Origin: Cytobacillus pseudoceanisediminis
Lineage (GTDB): Bacteria > Bacillota > Bacilli > Bacillales > Cytobacillaceae
Length of the DNA: 64,000 bases
Direction: 5' to 3'
NCBI RefSeq assembly: GCF_023516215.1
Contig: NZ_CP097349.1
Location: 3,596,001-3,660,000, forward strand
Shown here: positions 44,344 to 53,676 of the stretch, in pieces
Layout: every line of letters begins with the position of its first letter
Numbering within the stretch: position 1 is the first letter of the stretch
The notes under the pieces: generated by a model
The model's input: the letters and a program-made list of their open reading frames with translations, nothing else
Database searches by the model: none
Told to the model about the DNA's origin: nothing
Translations under genes and position numbers: made by a program

Positions 44344-45798
44344 CTATTTAATTTGAACTTCCTCCCTGCGGCTCTTATACCAGGAATAGAAAGATGAAGC
44401 CACATCGGCTGGCACATTCTCCACACTGGCATACTGAACAGGCTTACCTCGATTCACTGTCTGTATGGAGGCAAGCCCAAACAGCTTTTGCCATCGTGTT
44501 GCCGTTACTTCTGCCTCAATAACCTTGCTTCTTTTAGAGATAAATAACCTCGTGCCAACAATGCCGGTTTTGAATTGAATAAAAGGGCCATTGATCAAAT
44601 AACGGGCATTTGTATACCCAGCGATTCGTACAAAGACAATTAAGGAAAAGAGCAGGATAGAACCTGCCAGCCAGGTTTCTTCAATACCCAGAAATTCAGG
44701 CTTGAAATAAACCAGGGCAGCTGTTGATAAAATCCATAACAAGCTTGGCTTTAATAAGCTTGCCCATAGGGCATTTTTCGGAAGCGGATGCATCTTCTGT
44801 AAAATTTCATATGCCGGCAATATCTCCTCCGCTATCTTGCAGGCCCGATCAACTGGCAGAAAAGGAAATAGTGAATTTACGCCTTCCTTTTCATCTCCTT
44901 CGGCAACATCACCTGCTGTCACCAATTTCACTTCAGCTACCCCGGTCAAACGTTTCATCATATTCTGCTTGATCTCTATTGCCTGGACTCGATCTTTTGA
45001 AATAGAAAAGGAGGTCTCTTCTAAGAATCCCTTGCGGATATAAATGCGGGTTTCGTCAGAGAATATTTCATATTTCCCATACTTGATATAGGTCCGCAAG
45101 AAACCTGCCAATACTGATATAATCAGAAAAAAGATGATTGCAGCAGCCTGCACCTGCCAGGAGTCAAGGAACCCCTTCAAAAAGCCCATCCCTCTTTCTT
45201 CCAGATCAATAAAGTCAGATACTTTTGTATAAATAGAAGCTATTAAAGACAGCAGTACAAAAAAGCTTAGCGATGTAAAGGCCGCTTTTATAAGATCTTT
45301 CTTTCCGGGAGAAAAATGCAGTGTTTTTACACTCTCTTCCGGCATTTCCGCTTCCGTTTTCGCTGAAACCATCTCTTCCAGCCAGTTCGCTTCTTTTAAG
45401 GAAATTACCTTAAACTCCACCGCAGACTCACTTCCATCCATTCCTGTTTCAAAGGTAAGGGATGTGAATCCAAATAGCCGGTGAAGCAGAGACGCATGTC
45501 TCTGGATATTTTGGACTTTAGTAAATGGTACAGTTCTCTTGGAGCGGACAAAGATTCCCTTGGATAAATGGATATAAGCATCGTCCACTTCATACTTATT
45601 TGATAGCCAATCTATGAGAACATACAAAGCAGCCAAGGCAATAAAAGGAAGGAAAAGCTTCCGTCCCCATACAATCAGAAAGGATTGGGAGCCGGCTTTC
45701 ATCACAAATAAAAAGAGGGCAATAAAGGCTGAATTTCTTAGTAATTGAATGAGTCCAAACAATATAAGAAGCGGATGATATCTTCTAGCTTGCTTCAT
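44344..45798 (-). CDS. ydbT: YdbT-like bacterial PH domain membrane protein
   Basis: 484 residues with about six membrane segments and several bPH2 (DUF304) domains, seen as TVPFTKVQNIQRHASLLHRL, ISKDRVQAIEIKQNMMKRL and KVIEAEVTATRWQKLFGL. In B. subtilis YdbST is a sigma-W product giving resistance to peptide antibiotics. It overlaps ydbS (ATGA). It lies at the end of the ABC-ydbST operon. Confidence 0.87.
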   Translation of the reverse strand: MKQARRYHPLLILFGLIQLLRNSAFIALFLFVMKAGSQSFLIVWGRKLFLPFIALAALYVLIDWLSNKYEVDDAYIHLSKGIFVRSKRTVPFTKVQNIQRHASLLHRLFGFTSLTFETGMDGSESAVEFKVISLKEANWLEEMVSAKTEAEMPEESVKTLHFSPGKKDLIKAAFTSLSFFVLLSLIASIYTKVSDFIDLEERGMGFLKGFLDSWQVQAAAIIFFLIISVLAGFLRTYIKYGKYEIFSDETRIYIRKGFLEETSFSISKDRVQAIEIKQNMMKRLTGVAEVKLVTAGDVAEGDEKEGVNSLFPFLPVDRACKIAEEILPAYEILQKMHPLPKNALWASLLKPSLLWILSTAALVYFKPEFLGIEETWLAGSILLFSLIVFVRIAGYTNARYLINGPFIQFKTGIVGTRLFISKRSKVIEAEVTATRWQKLFGLASIQTVNRGKPVQYASVENVPADVASSFYSWYKSRREEVQIK

Positions 45799-46289
45799 TC
45801 GTCCTCTTCCTTTACTTTGGCAAGTTTGGCTATCTTATTTCTTAATGAGACAGCCTCCTCTTTTGGCAATGCCGGTATTACATGAGAGGACCCCATCGTC
45901 CCCATGCTTACAGAATATAGGCCGTATTTCCTCATAAGGGGACCTTGCACAGTTTCAACCGATTGTATTTTCGTCATGGGGATCAGCAGATGCTTTTCCT
46001 GCCACACCCCTGACTTCAGCTGGACATATTCTTCATCCACATCGTAACGCCAGCTTTTGTACCGAATGTATGGTGATATGAAAGACCAAATTGCCGCTGG
46101 TATCGATATAGCCAATAAAATGATCAGGATCCACCCGATCCATTCTTTCCAAGAAAATCGATCATCCAGATAAAACAACAAACCGAGAACCGCAAATCCG
46201 ATGATATTTTGGATCGCCTCACTGATGATCCATACCCGGATGGCGTTCTGTGATACCATGTTTTGAGGTTCCTTTATATTTACTTGCAT
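45795..46289 (-). CDS. ydbS: YdbS-like bacterial PH domain protein
   Basis: About 164 residues with two membrane segments and one bPH2 domain (DVDEEYVQLKSGVWQEKHLL; MTKIQSVETVQGPLMRKYGL). The ATG at 46289 follows ATGGGAGA. It works with YdbT. It is 16 bases downstream of the ABC ATPase gene, an arrangement I do not know from B. subtilis. Confidence 0.85.
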   Translation of the reverse strand: MQVNIKEPQNMVSQNAIRVWIISEAIQNIIGFAVLGLLFYLDDRFSWKEWIGWILIILLAISIPAAIWSFISPYIRYKSWRYDVDEEYVQLKSGVWQEKHLLIPMTKIQSVETVQGPLMRKYGLYSVSMGTMGSSHVIPALPKEEAVSLRNKIAKLAKVKEEDE

Positions 46290-46305
46290 ATAAATCTCCC
46301 ATCTA

Positions 46306-47211
46306 TTATTCATTTAAAAAGATTTCTTCGAGCGATGGCTCTTCAACTTCCACCCGCAGAACATCCGCCTTGCATTGTGTGAAAGCCCTTATTATTTCAG
46401 CAATCTTATTCTCATCGCTGATTGTGATCACTGTATAAGCATCCCCGTGTTCAAGCAGGCTGCCAGCTGACTCAAGCCATTGCTTCAGCTTAGCTTGTTC
46501 CTGCTTTGGCACGGTGGAATGTTTTATTTTGACTGTTATGGTTGACCGGTAAAAGGCCCGCAGCTCTTCCATCGTTCCAATCTTATCAATGACTCCATCC
46601 CGCATAATGGCAATCCTTGAGCAAATCTTCTCCACTTCATCCAGATTATGCGAAGTCATAAAAACCGTCTTCCCCTGTTTTTGAAGTTCTTTAATGAGAC
46701 GGTGAATGAGAATAACAGATTCCGCATCCATGCCTGATGTAGGCTCGTCAAGAAATATCAGTTCCGGATCATGAATAATAGCCTGAGCAATCCCCAGTTT
46801 CTTTTTCATGCCAAAGGAGAGCTTGCCTGCTTTCTTATTGGCATGTAATAAAAGATCAACACTTCTCAGAACCTCCAGACATTTCTCTTTTGAAGCCCTG
46901 GCGCCCGATAGCTCTGAGAAAAAGCGCAAATGATCCAGAGCGGTCCATGACCCATAGAGAGATGAATAATCCGGCATAACCCCCACTCTTTTCATCACCT
47001 TGCTATCAGGACCCTCAACCCCAAGAAGTGAGTATGTTCCGCTGCTGGAGGAAATGATGCCTGTCAGCATATTAATAAAGGTGGATTTACCTGCACCGTT
47101 ACGTCCGAGAAACCCAAATATCTCGCCTTTCCTTACGGTTAAATCCATTCCCATGACCACCTGATGGGCACCATAGGCTTTTGAAAGCTGTTTCGCTTCG
47201 ATGGCATTCAT
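46306..47211 (-). CDS. ABC exporter ATP-binding protein
   Basis: 301 residues. Walker A is GRNGAGKSTFINMLTGI, signature LSFGMKKKLGIAQAI, Walker B ELIFLDEPTSGMDAES. A C-terminal accessory domain follows (about 215-300). AAGGAGGGA is 7 bases before the ATG at 47211, which touches the permease stop (TGATG). It exports an unknown substrate with the neighbouring permease. Confidence 0.88.
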   Translation of the reverse strand: MNAIEAKQLSKAYGAHQVVMGMDLTVRKGEIFGFLGRNGAGKSTFINMLTGIISSSSGTYSLLGVEGPDSKVMKRVGVMPDYSSLYGSWTALDHLRFFSELSGARASKEKCLEVLRSVDLLLHANKKAGKLSFGMKKKLGIAQAIIHDPELIFLDEPTSGMDAESVILIHRLIKELQKQGKTVFMTSHNLDEVEKICSRIAIMRDGVIDKIGTMEELRAFYRSTITVKIKHSTVPKQEQAKLKQWLESAGSLLEHGDAYTVITISDENKIAEIIRAFTQCKADVLRVEVEEPSLEEIFLNE

Positions 47212-47900
47212 CAGCATTCCCTCCTTCTAAAAACAGTATTTGCAGCCAGCAGCATAATACCTGCCAATCCCAGTATGACTAAAAAAGTAAAATCGTCCCG
47301 CTCCAAATAGTAAAAAGGAATAAAGTATTTCATCCAGTTTACCCAGCCATTTGGAGACAAAGCTGCCCAAAATCCAAAAGCAGGAAGCACCAGCCCCAGA
47401 ATATTGCCTAAAAACATGGTATATCCAGGTCTGGGGATAAGCACGGATAATAGGACAGCTAAAGCTGTCTGGTAAGTCACCAGACTCATCGTCTGAGAAA
47501 AAATAAACAGATCAAACTTCTTGGAATAGATACTGATCAGCAAAAAAGACACCACAATGCAGAACAGCCAGAATAACCATATTCCAAGGAATTTACCGAA
47601 TAATATAGTAGAGCGTGATGCCCTTGTCACCAGAAACCTCATTGTACGCTCATGGATTTCTCTGTTTATTGTGTCGTGGGACAAACCGAACACAAATAAT
47701 TGTCCAAGCAGCAAAATGACACTTAAAAGACCGATCGTGTGGATATCCTCAGCCTCACCTGCCGTCAGTTCCACCCCAGATGATAGTACACTGGAAAACT
47801 TCGCTGCATAATACGATACTGCAAATAATATGGCAATCATAATAATGGATTTAATTCCTTTAAAAAGACTTATAAACTCTCTCTTGCACATCACAAACAT
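47211..47900 (-). CDS. ABC-2 family transporter permease
   Basis: 229 residues with six membrane segments, KSIIMIAILFAVSYYAAKFS first. HERTMRFLVTRASRSTILFG is like NatB/ABC-2 permeases. The ATG at 47900 has AAGGGAG about 9 bases upstream; an extension to 47948 lacks a binding site. It is the first gene of the permease-ATPase-ydbS-ydbT operon, divergent from a two-component system. Confidence 0.82.
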   Translation of the reverse strand: MFVMCKREFISLFKGIKSIIMIAILFAVSYYAAKFSSVLSSGVELTAGEAEDIHTIGLLSVILLLGQLFVFGLSHDTINREIHERTMRFLVTRASRSTILFGKFLGIWLFWLFCIVVSFLLISIYSKKFDLFIFSQTMSLVTYQTALAVLLSVLIPRPGYTMFLGNILGLVLPAFGFWAALSPNGWVNWMKYFIPFYYLERDDFTFLVILGLAGIMLLAANTVFRRREC

Positions 47901-47970
47901 TTTCCATGCTCCCTTCAGCGTGATTCTGAGTAAAGTATATACCGTCAATCTTAACCACTCTGAAATACTA

Positions 47971-47992
47971 CCTTAATTTTTCCTTAATTCCT
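47971..47992. promoter_or_regulatory. 11-bp direct repeat, probable response-regulator site
   Basis: CCTTAATTTTT (47971-47981) and CCTTAATTCCT (47982-47992) are adjacent direct repeats. On the reverse strand they precede TAGTAT (47965-47970), a -10 candidate, and take the place of a -35, as at OmpR-type activated promoters. Confidence 0.6.
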
Positions 47993-48051
47993 ATATTTTT
48001 GGAAATGGAGTGATATGATAGGTTTGAACAAACTAGATTAGGAGAATAACC

Positions 48052-48768
48052 ATGCAAGATTCAAGATTACTGCTTGTTGATGACGAACAAGCCATTTTGC
48101 ACATGCTATGCACGATTTTGCAGCGTGAACAATTCAGAAATATCGATACAGCCTCTACTGCTGCACAAGCATTAGAGCGCTGCAGGTCCTATACCTATGA
48201 TCTTATTCTATTGGATGTGATGCTCCCTGATCGCAGCGGTTTTGATATTTGCCCTTTAATAAGGGAAACGACTGATGCTCCCATCTTCTTTCTTACTGCA
48301 CGATCCACCGACCTTGATAAACTTTCAGGATTTGCCTTAGGAGCAGATGATTATATTACCAAGCCCTTTAATCCGCTTGAAGTGGCTGCGCGAATTAAAG
48401 CACACTTGCGCCGACATAAAGGAAGTCAGCCTGTTCCCGTACAGACAATCTATGATTTTGGCAGAATTAAGATCAATACTTCAGCAGGGGAAGTTACTGT
48501 TTCTGGAAAAAGGATAGACCTGCCAGCGCAAGTCTACCAGCTTCTCCTATTCTTAAGCAAACATCCCAATCAGCTTTTCAGCAAAAGCCAGCTATATGAG
48601 CATGTATGGGGAGAAGAAGGATTCGGTGAGGATAACACGGTCATGGTGCACATCCGAAAGCTCCGGGAGAAAATTGAAAGCAATCCAAGCAGCCCCTTCC
48701 ACATTATTACAGTAAGGGGACTTGGCTATAAATTTGTTCCGGAAGGCAGTATTCATGAACATCCATAG
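48052..48768 (+). CDS. OmpR family response regulator
   Basis: 238 residues. The receiver has DDE near residue 10, LLDVMLPDRSG (phospho-Asp) and GADDYITKPF. The C-terminal winged helix includes LPAQVYQLLLFLSKHPNQLF and NTVMVHIRKLREKIE. It overlaps the kinase start by 14 bases. It probably binds the CCTTAATT repeats in the divergent promoter region. Confidence 0.92.
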   Translation: MQDSRLLLVDDEQAILHMLCTILQREQFRNIDTASTAAQALERCRSYTYDLILLDVMLPDRSGFDICPLIRETTDAPIFFLTARSTDLDKLSGFALGADDYITKPFNPLEVAARIKAHLRRHKGSQPVPVQTIYDFGRIKINTSAGEVTVSGKRIDLPAQVYQLLLFLSKHPNQLFSKSQLYEHVWGEEGFGEDNTVMVHIRKLREKIESNPSSPFHIITVRGLGYKFVPEGSIHEHP

Positions 48769-50473
48769 ACGATTCATCTTTCAATTTTTTGTCCAATTAA
48801 TTACCGTTTTTGTGCTCTTTTTTATCATTCTGATTTCTTTTTGGGCTTTTCTTGGTTTTTCAATGATGGATTTCGAATCCAAACAGGATCTCTCCAAAGC
48901 TGAAGATTATTTTGTATCTGACCATGTTAGCTTTAAAGACGGGAAGGCCTTTTTTAAAGAGGAATTGAAAAGCCTGGCAAAGGAACAGAATGGATGGCTC
49001 CTTGCCATTAATGAAACCGGGGATGTTCTGGGCACTTTCAATATGCCGGATAAAGCTCCTAAAAAGTTAAAGAAAAGTGAAATCGCCGCCATTACTTATG
49101 GGGAAAGCAGTGAAGCCCATTATACATATTGGAAGATCGGCACTAAACCGCATTTTGTCCTTTTTGGAAAAGCCAAGGCTGAGACTAAACTTCTGAATCA
49201 AATATCCCGGCGTGTGGATTGGAAACAACAGAAGCTGAACCTTTCTGAAAACGCAGAGGACGAAATATCCAGGAGAAATGCCTGGGTCCAGCTTATTGCT
49301 CCTGAAGGCAATGTATTGGATGAGTATGGAGCCAAAAATCAGCCGAACAAATACTCAGTCAGAAAGCTATTCGCAGAGCAGGATACGGAAGGCAGCACAC
49401 CAGCAGTATACTTTGACCAAAACACAGAAAGTGCCATCCTGTTAGGGATTCCTGCTGACAATAAGGCATCCACTCTGGAAAAAAGTTTATTTGAAAGCCT
49501 AAATAGAAGTCTCATTATCATTTTTGTCATGGCATTTCTGCTGCTTCTGGGCGGAACTCTCTGGTATGCACGCAAATTCGGTGTACCTCTGCTGACATTA
49601 ATGAAATGGATTCAAAACCTGGGGAGCGGGCTGTATCAGGAGCCGGCAGATGTCCATGGCAATCCGGTAACACTCAGCAGAAAAGGAAAATTGAAAAGAA
49701 AGTTCCGTATTTATAAAGAATTGATTACAACCTTAACACAGCTTACCGAAACTCTTCAGCAAAATGAGAAGCAGCAGCGGATGATGGCCAATACTAGAGA
49801 AGAATGGATCAGCGGTCTTTCCCATGATTTAAAAACTCCGCTATCCTCTATTTCCGGATATGCTCAAATGCTTGCCTCCAATGATTACACATGGTCCGAA
49901 AAGGAAACAAAGGAGTTCGCCCTCATTATGGCTGAAAAATCGGATTACATGATGGACCTGCTGGAGGACTTAACTTTAACTTACCGTCTCAAGAACAATG
50001 CTCTCCCAATTGCCAAAATGCGGACCGACTTAAACGAATTCATTCGCCGAATCATCATTCATTACATTAATGATCCAGTCTATCAGGACAGAACATTCCA
50101 TTTCACTCCGCACCCTGAATCCATTACGGCTTCCATTGACCCCAAATGGTTTCAGCGGATTTTGGATAATATCATAGCCAACGCGATTAAATATAACCCG
50201 CCAGGCACAGCCATTTCCGTTAGCCTCTCTTCCATAGAAGAACATCTGATTGTCATTAACATTAAGGATGATGGCATCGGCATGGACAGCGTCACACTCG
50301 GAAAGCTCTTCAGCCGCTACTATAGAGGAACCCATACAGGAGAAACAGGAAGCGGATCGGGACTGGGCATGGCCATCACCAAACAGCTTGTCCACCTCCA
50401 TGGAGGTACCATCAATGTTCAAAGCGAGCCGCAAAACGGCACCCTCATCCGGATTATGCTGCCAGTCAATTAA
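48755..50473 (+). CDS. Sensor histidine kinase
   Basis: 572 residues. TM1 is at about 8-37, an extracytoplasmic sensor of about 220 residues follows, then TM2 (LIIIFVMAFLLLLGGTLWYA). HisKA has the phospho-histidine near 356 (GLSHDLKTPLSSISGYAQM). The ATPase boxes are NIIANAIKYNPP, DDGIGMD and GSGSGLGMAITKQLVHLHGG. The ATG at 48755 follows GGAAGG. It is intact, with the regulator upstream in the same operon. Confidence 0.92.
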   Translation: MNIHRRFIFQFFVQLITVFVLFFIILISFWAFLGFSMMDFESKQDLSKAEDYFVSDHVSFKDGKAFFKEELKSLAKEQNGWLLAINETGDVLGTFNMPDKAPKKLKKSEIAAITYGESSEAHYTYWKIGTKPHFVLFGKAKAETKLLNQISRRVDWKQQKLNLSENAEDEISRRNAWVQLIAPEGNVLDEYGAKNQPNKYSVRKLFAEQDTEGSTPAVYFDQNTESAILLGIPADNKASTLEKSLFESLNRSLIIIFVMAFLLLLGGTLWYARKFGVPLLTLMKWIQNLGSGLYQEPADVHGNPVTLSRKGKLKRKFRIYKELITTLTQLTETLQQNEKQQRMMANTREEWISGLSHDLKTPLSSISGYAQMLASNDYTWSEKETKEFALIMAEKSDYMMDLLEDLTLTYRLKNNALPIAKMRTDLNEFIRRIIIHYINDPVYQDRTFHFTPHPESITASIDPKWFQRILDNIIANAIKYNPPGTAISVSLSSIEEHLIVINIKDDGIGMDSVTLGKLFSRYYRGTHTGETGSGSGLGMAITKQLVHLHGGTINVQSEPQNGTLIRIMLPVN

Positions 50474-50477
50474 CATA

Positions 50478-50735
50478 AGAAAAGCGGAAGCTCCTTGCCC
50501 ATGAAGGAACGCAGACTAAGATCGGCACGTCCTTCCAAAAGCTTCCGCTTTCGGTCGTGCTATGTTTATGCTTTCGAAGCCTTTCCTGTCCTGCGGGCCT
50601 CAGGCATAAGACGGTCCTGCAGGAAGGCGTTCTCCCTTTTGAAAGGAAACGGCTTCTTACCCCGAGTCCCTAGGAGCCGCAACAAATTCATGCTTGTGAC
50701 CTCGAGGGGGCAGGCACTGGAGCTAGACTGTTATC
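50478..50735. repeat. Structured intergenic element, probably a dispersed repeat
   Basis: Non-coding, 260 bases, with nested pairing. AAAGCGGAAGCT (50481-50492) pairs with AGCTTCCGCTTT (50540-50551). Inside it GAAGGA pairs with TCCTTC. A second stem pairs CCTTTCCTG with CAGGAAGG. The ends (GCTCC and GGAGC) can also close. The ending CTGGAGCTAGAC resembles a multicopy element I recall from Bacillaceae genomes. The first stem may terminate the kinase transcript. Confidence 0.55.
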
Positions 50736-50941
50736 GATGTTCAAAATTATATAAAAAGAATGCCAAAGTGCACTCTTTTTTCTTTCTAATTCAATTCAAT
50801 CAAACGTTTGATTGAACTAGATAATGTCTCATTTTAGTCCCAGGCTAATACTAATAAAAATCCCAGCGCAAGGCATAGCCTCATAAAAAGAATGCAAACT
50901 AAAAACGCAGATGCCTTAATGAATATAAAGGGGTGAAACTC

Positions 50942-51073
50942 ATGGCAAAGAATAAGAAAAACCAATCAGATCATAAGAATAATGCACTTCCTAAGGATAC
51001 AGAATTTGCGGATGACAGAGAAAATGGTCTTGAAAGAGTCGCTTTAAAAGCCCAAAGAGACAACACCAAGTAA
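50942..51073 (+). CDS. Small hydrophilic protein
   Basis: 43 residues, MAKNKKNQSDHKNNALPKDT then ADDRENGLERVALKAQRDN. It is strongly charged and probably disordered, like many small spore or stress proteins of Bacillus. AAAGGGGTG precedes the ATG. It ends at a terminator. The function is unknown. Confidence 0.6.
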   Translation: MAKNKKNQSDHKNNALPKDTEFADDRENGLERVALKAQRDNTK

Positions 51074-51081
51074 GGACATAT

Positions 51082-51104
51082 GGGACAGTTAAACTGTCCC
51101 TATT
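51082..51104 (+). terminator. Terminator of the small hydrophilic protein gene
   Basis: GGGACAG (51082-51088) and CTGTCCC (51094-51100) around TTAAA, then TATTT. Confidence 0.7.
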
Positions 51105-51459
51105 TATCCCTGTCATTACGGCCAAAATGCATGTGGTATACTTTTCGTGGTTTAGTTTCATCTTCAATATTGCTGATAAATCGTTCTTTAACCTCCTCCA
51201 TAAGCAGACTCGCAAGCTTTTCAAGCCTTTTTGGCCCGAATCCGGTCAATTTTTCAGAGATTATTACCTTGAATTCACCAGATTGCTTATACACTCGAAT
51301 ACTTCCATGCCCAGTTCTTTTTGTTTTTCCTGCAGTAAAATCAAATTCATACTTTTGCTCAATAAAGGAAGAAACCTCGGGAAGACCCAAATTCTCATAT
51401 AATGGCGGAAATTGATGATGGACAGGAGGATCGGTGAACCGTATGGAATCTATGTTCAT
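51100..51459 (-). CDS. Conserved hypothetical protein
   Basis: 119 residues, MNIDSIRFTDPPVHHQFPPL then YENLGLPEVSSFIEQKYEF, with an alpha-beta pattern. The ATG at 51459 follows GAGAGGAGAGGGG; an extension to 51498 is unsupported. No family is recognised. It is monocistronic, convergent with the small gene before it. Confidence 0.6.
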   Translation of the reverse strand: MNIDSIRFTDPPVHHQFPPLYENLGLPEVSSFIEQKYEFDFTAGKTKRTGHGSIRVYKQSGEFKVIISEKLTGFGPKRLEKLASLLMEEVKERFISNIEDETKPRKVYHMHFGRNDRDK

Positions 51460-51600
51460 AACCCCTCTCCTCTCAATGTTTACAGTAATTATCTCCAATT
51501 AGGGGTGAATTCACGCGAACCTTTCCAATACTGAAATTGTTTTTGCCGGCATGGACTGATAAAATCCTTATATAAGAATGGAAACAAAGGAGTTTTTTTT

Positions 51601-51978
51601 ATGATCAATAAAATTGGAAAAATCACAGTATACGTTGAGGACCAGGAACAGGCAAAGGATTTTTGGCTGAGTAAAATGGGATTTGTTTTAAAGCTCGAGC
51701 AGCCTATGGGACCAAATGCTGCCTGGATTGAAGTTGGGCCAAGCAATGATGAATTTACAACTTTAGTTCTTTATTCTAAGGAAGCCATGGAACAGCAAAA
51801 CCCTTCTGCAGTTGCCCACCCATCCATTCTTTTCAGCACATCTGATATTGAAGCTGCCTATAAACAAATGAAACAAAATGGCGTGGAAGTTGAAGATATG
51901 TTAAAAATGCCTTTTGGAACTATGTTTACGTTTAAAGACCAGGATGGAAATAACTACTTATTGAGAGAGGATAAGTAA
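51601..51978 (+). CDS. VOC/glyoxalase-fold protein
   Basis: 125 residues of the vicinal oxygen chelate fold (KIGKITVYVEDQEQAKDFW; IEAAYKQMKQNGVEVED; FKDQDGNNYLLRE). The metal ligands of glyoxalase I are only partly conserved, so it may be a binding or resistance protein. AAAGGAG precedes the ATG. It is monocistronic. Confidence 0.85.
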   Translation: MINKIGKITVYVEDQEQAKDFWLSKMGFVLKLEQPMGPNAAWIEVGPSNDEFTTLVLYSKEAMEQQNPSAVAHPSILFSTSDIEAAYKQMKQNGVEVEDMLKMPFGTMFTFKDQDGNNYLLREDK

Positions 51979-51987
51979 TTCTAAGAC

Positions 51988-52025
51988 GACCTGTCCTTCA
52001 AGTGCGGAGTGGACAGGTCTTTTTC
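51988..52025 (+). terminator. Terminator between the two VOC genes
   Basis: GACCTGTCC / GGACAGGTC perfect stem with TTTTTC. It is convergent and may serve both genes. Confidence 0.8.
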
Positions 52026-52027
52026 TC

Positions 52028-52528
52028 TTAGCCTTCAAATGCCTTCTTCAAAGTATTCAAATCAATCTTTTTCTCCATTTGGAGCAATGCCTTCATTACC
52101 CGTTCGGTTTTTTCAGAATCATGGCTGCTGATCATTTCGCTTAACTCTGCAGGTACAATTTGCCAGGATACCCCAAACTGATCCTTAAGCCAGCCGCAAG
52201 CCTGTGCCTTTACATCCCCGCCTTCAGAAAGCTTTTCCCAATAGTAGTCTATTTCTTCTTGATTCTCACAATTGACTATAAATGAAATTGCCTCGTTAAA
52301 CCTAAATTTTGGCCCGCCATTAAGAGCAGTAAACTCCTGTCCATCCAGCTGAAATTTCACAGTCATAACCTTTCCCTCTGTCATGCCGCTAAGTTCGTGC
52401 CTTTCATTTCCATAGCGGGTTATCTTGCTGATAGCTGAGTTCTTAAAAATAGAAGTATAAAAGTTTGCTGCCTCTTCGGCTTCTGTATTGAACCATAGGT
52501 TTGGTGTGATTTTTGGATTTTATGCTTC
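52028..52528 (-). CDS. PhnB/3-demethylubiquinone methyltransferase-like VOC protein (frameshifted)
   Basis: About 166 residues. The family N-terminus KITPNLWFNTEAEEAANFYT is out of frame with the start MKHKIQ. One missing base in the T5 run at 52508-52512 joins them. The rest has GQEFTALNGGPKFRFNEAIS and CGWLKDQFGVSWQIVP, typical of PhnB-like VOC proteins. AGGAG precedes the ATG at 52528. The function is unknown. Confidence 0.82.
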
Positions 52529-52626
52529 ATGCCATCAACTCCTGTTTAGATGCTCTTCACCTTCATTTTAGCTTAATTTTGAGTTTGATATTTAAAGTAA
52601 TTACTATTTGCCTAATAGTCAATAAA

Positions 52627-52649
52627 GCCTGTCACTCTTAGCGACAGGC
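52627..52649 (-). terminator. Terminator of the thiamine operon
   Basis: GCCTGTC / GACAGGC stem with TTTATT on the reverse strand, 9 bases past thiF. Confidence 0.65.
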
Positions 52650-52657
52650 ATAACTCA

Positions 52658-53676
52658 TTATCCCAGGAAACGATGATACAGATTCTTCGCCCCGATAATG
52701 TCTCTTACCCCGTGAATCAGCACTCTTCCATCCTTAAATACAACCACTCTGGCCTGATCGATCGAAAATGAGAGCAAATAAGGATTGCTCTCTACATTGA
52801 TACCTTGAGAGACCAGGGATTTTTCCAGATAAGCAACATCCATATCTTGAAGGGCTGAAGGCCGGATTTGAACGGTATCCCTCCCGCAAAGCAGGGCTGT
52901 TTTTGTCTGATTTCTGTAGTCCAGGAAGGGATAAACTGGATCAGTCCCGCACGATAAGCACTGCGGATTCTTTAATGTAGAAACATTAACAGAACTAAAA
53001 TGATTTTTCCATACATCAAAAGAAACAAGTGTCCCGCGTAAGGATTCAAAGCCTTCTGCCAATATCTTTAATGCTTCAGCAGACTGGTGAGCCGCAGCCA
53101 TTTGAATAGCAGGCTGAATAACACCAGCCGTATCGCAGGTAATTCCCCCAATGGCAATTTGTCCATCAGGCAATTCAGGCACGGTGTCACCCCAGGCAAG
53201 ATGGTATAGCTTAAACCATAGCTCCCCACACAGCCTCCATATATCCAGGGAATCCGGTGCTTTTGAGATATATCATTGATCAGAAAGCGAATGTCAAAAT
53301 TATCTGTTGAGTCAATGATTAAATCAACACCCTTAACCAGCTCTTCAATTTCCTGTACTCCTACATCCATAACCCGGGGGATAACTTGCACCTCAGAATT
53401 GATGACTTTTAGGCGGTTAGCCGCCGCTATCGCCTTTGGCACTTTTCGTACAGCGTCCTCTTCACAATAAAGCTGCTGGCGCTGCAGGTTGCTCCACTCC
53501 ACATAATCCCGGTCGGCAATGGTTAATTTGCCGACACCTGCCCTTGTGAGGGTTTCTGCATTCGCAGCCCCTAATGCACCAGCCCCTATGATTAAAACAT
53601 GTTTTTCCCTAAGCCTTTTCTGGCCTTCTTTGCCAATGGGAGGGAATAACATCTGGCGGGAGTATCGCTCATTCAA
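52658..53676 (-). CDS. thiF: Sulfur carrier adenylyltransferase ThiF (frameshifted)
   Basis: About 339 residues of the E1-like family. It adenylates the C-terminal glycine of ThiS. The ATP loop is [15 protein letters not shown], followed by [16 protein letters not shown] and [14 protein letters not shown]. Zn cysteines are CLNC and CLSC. One missing base in the C5 run at 53145-53149 separates MDKLPLG from [15 protein letters not shown]. The TTG start at 53676 overlaps thiG by four bases. Confidence 0.9.
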
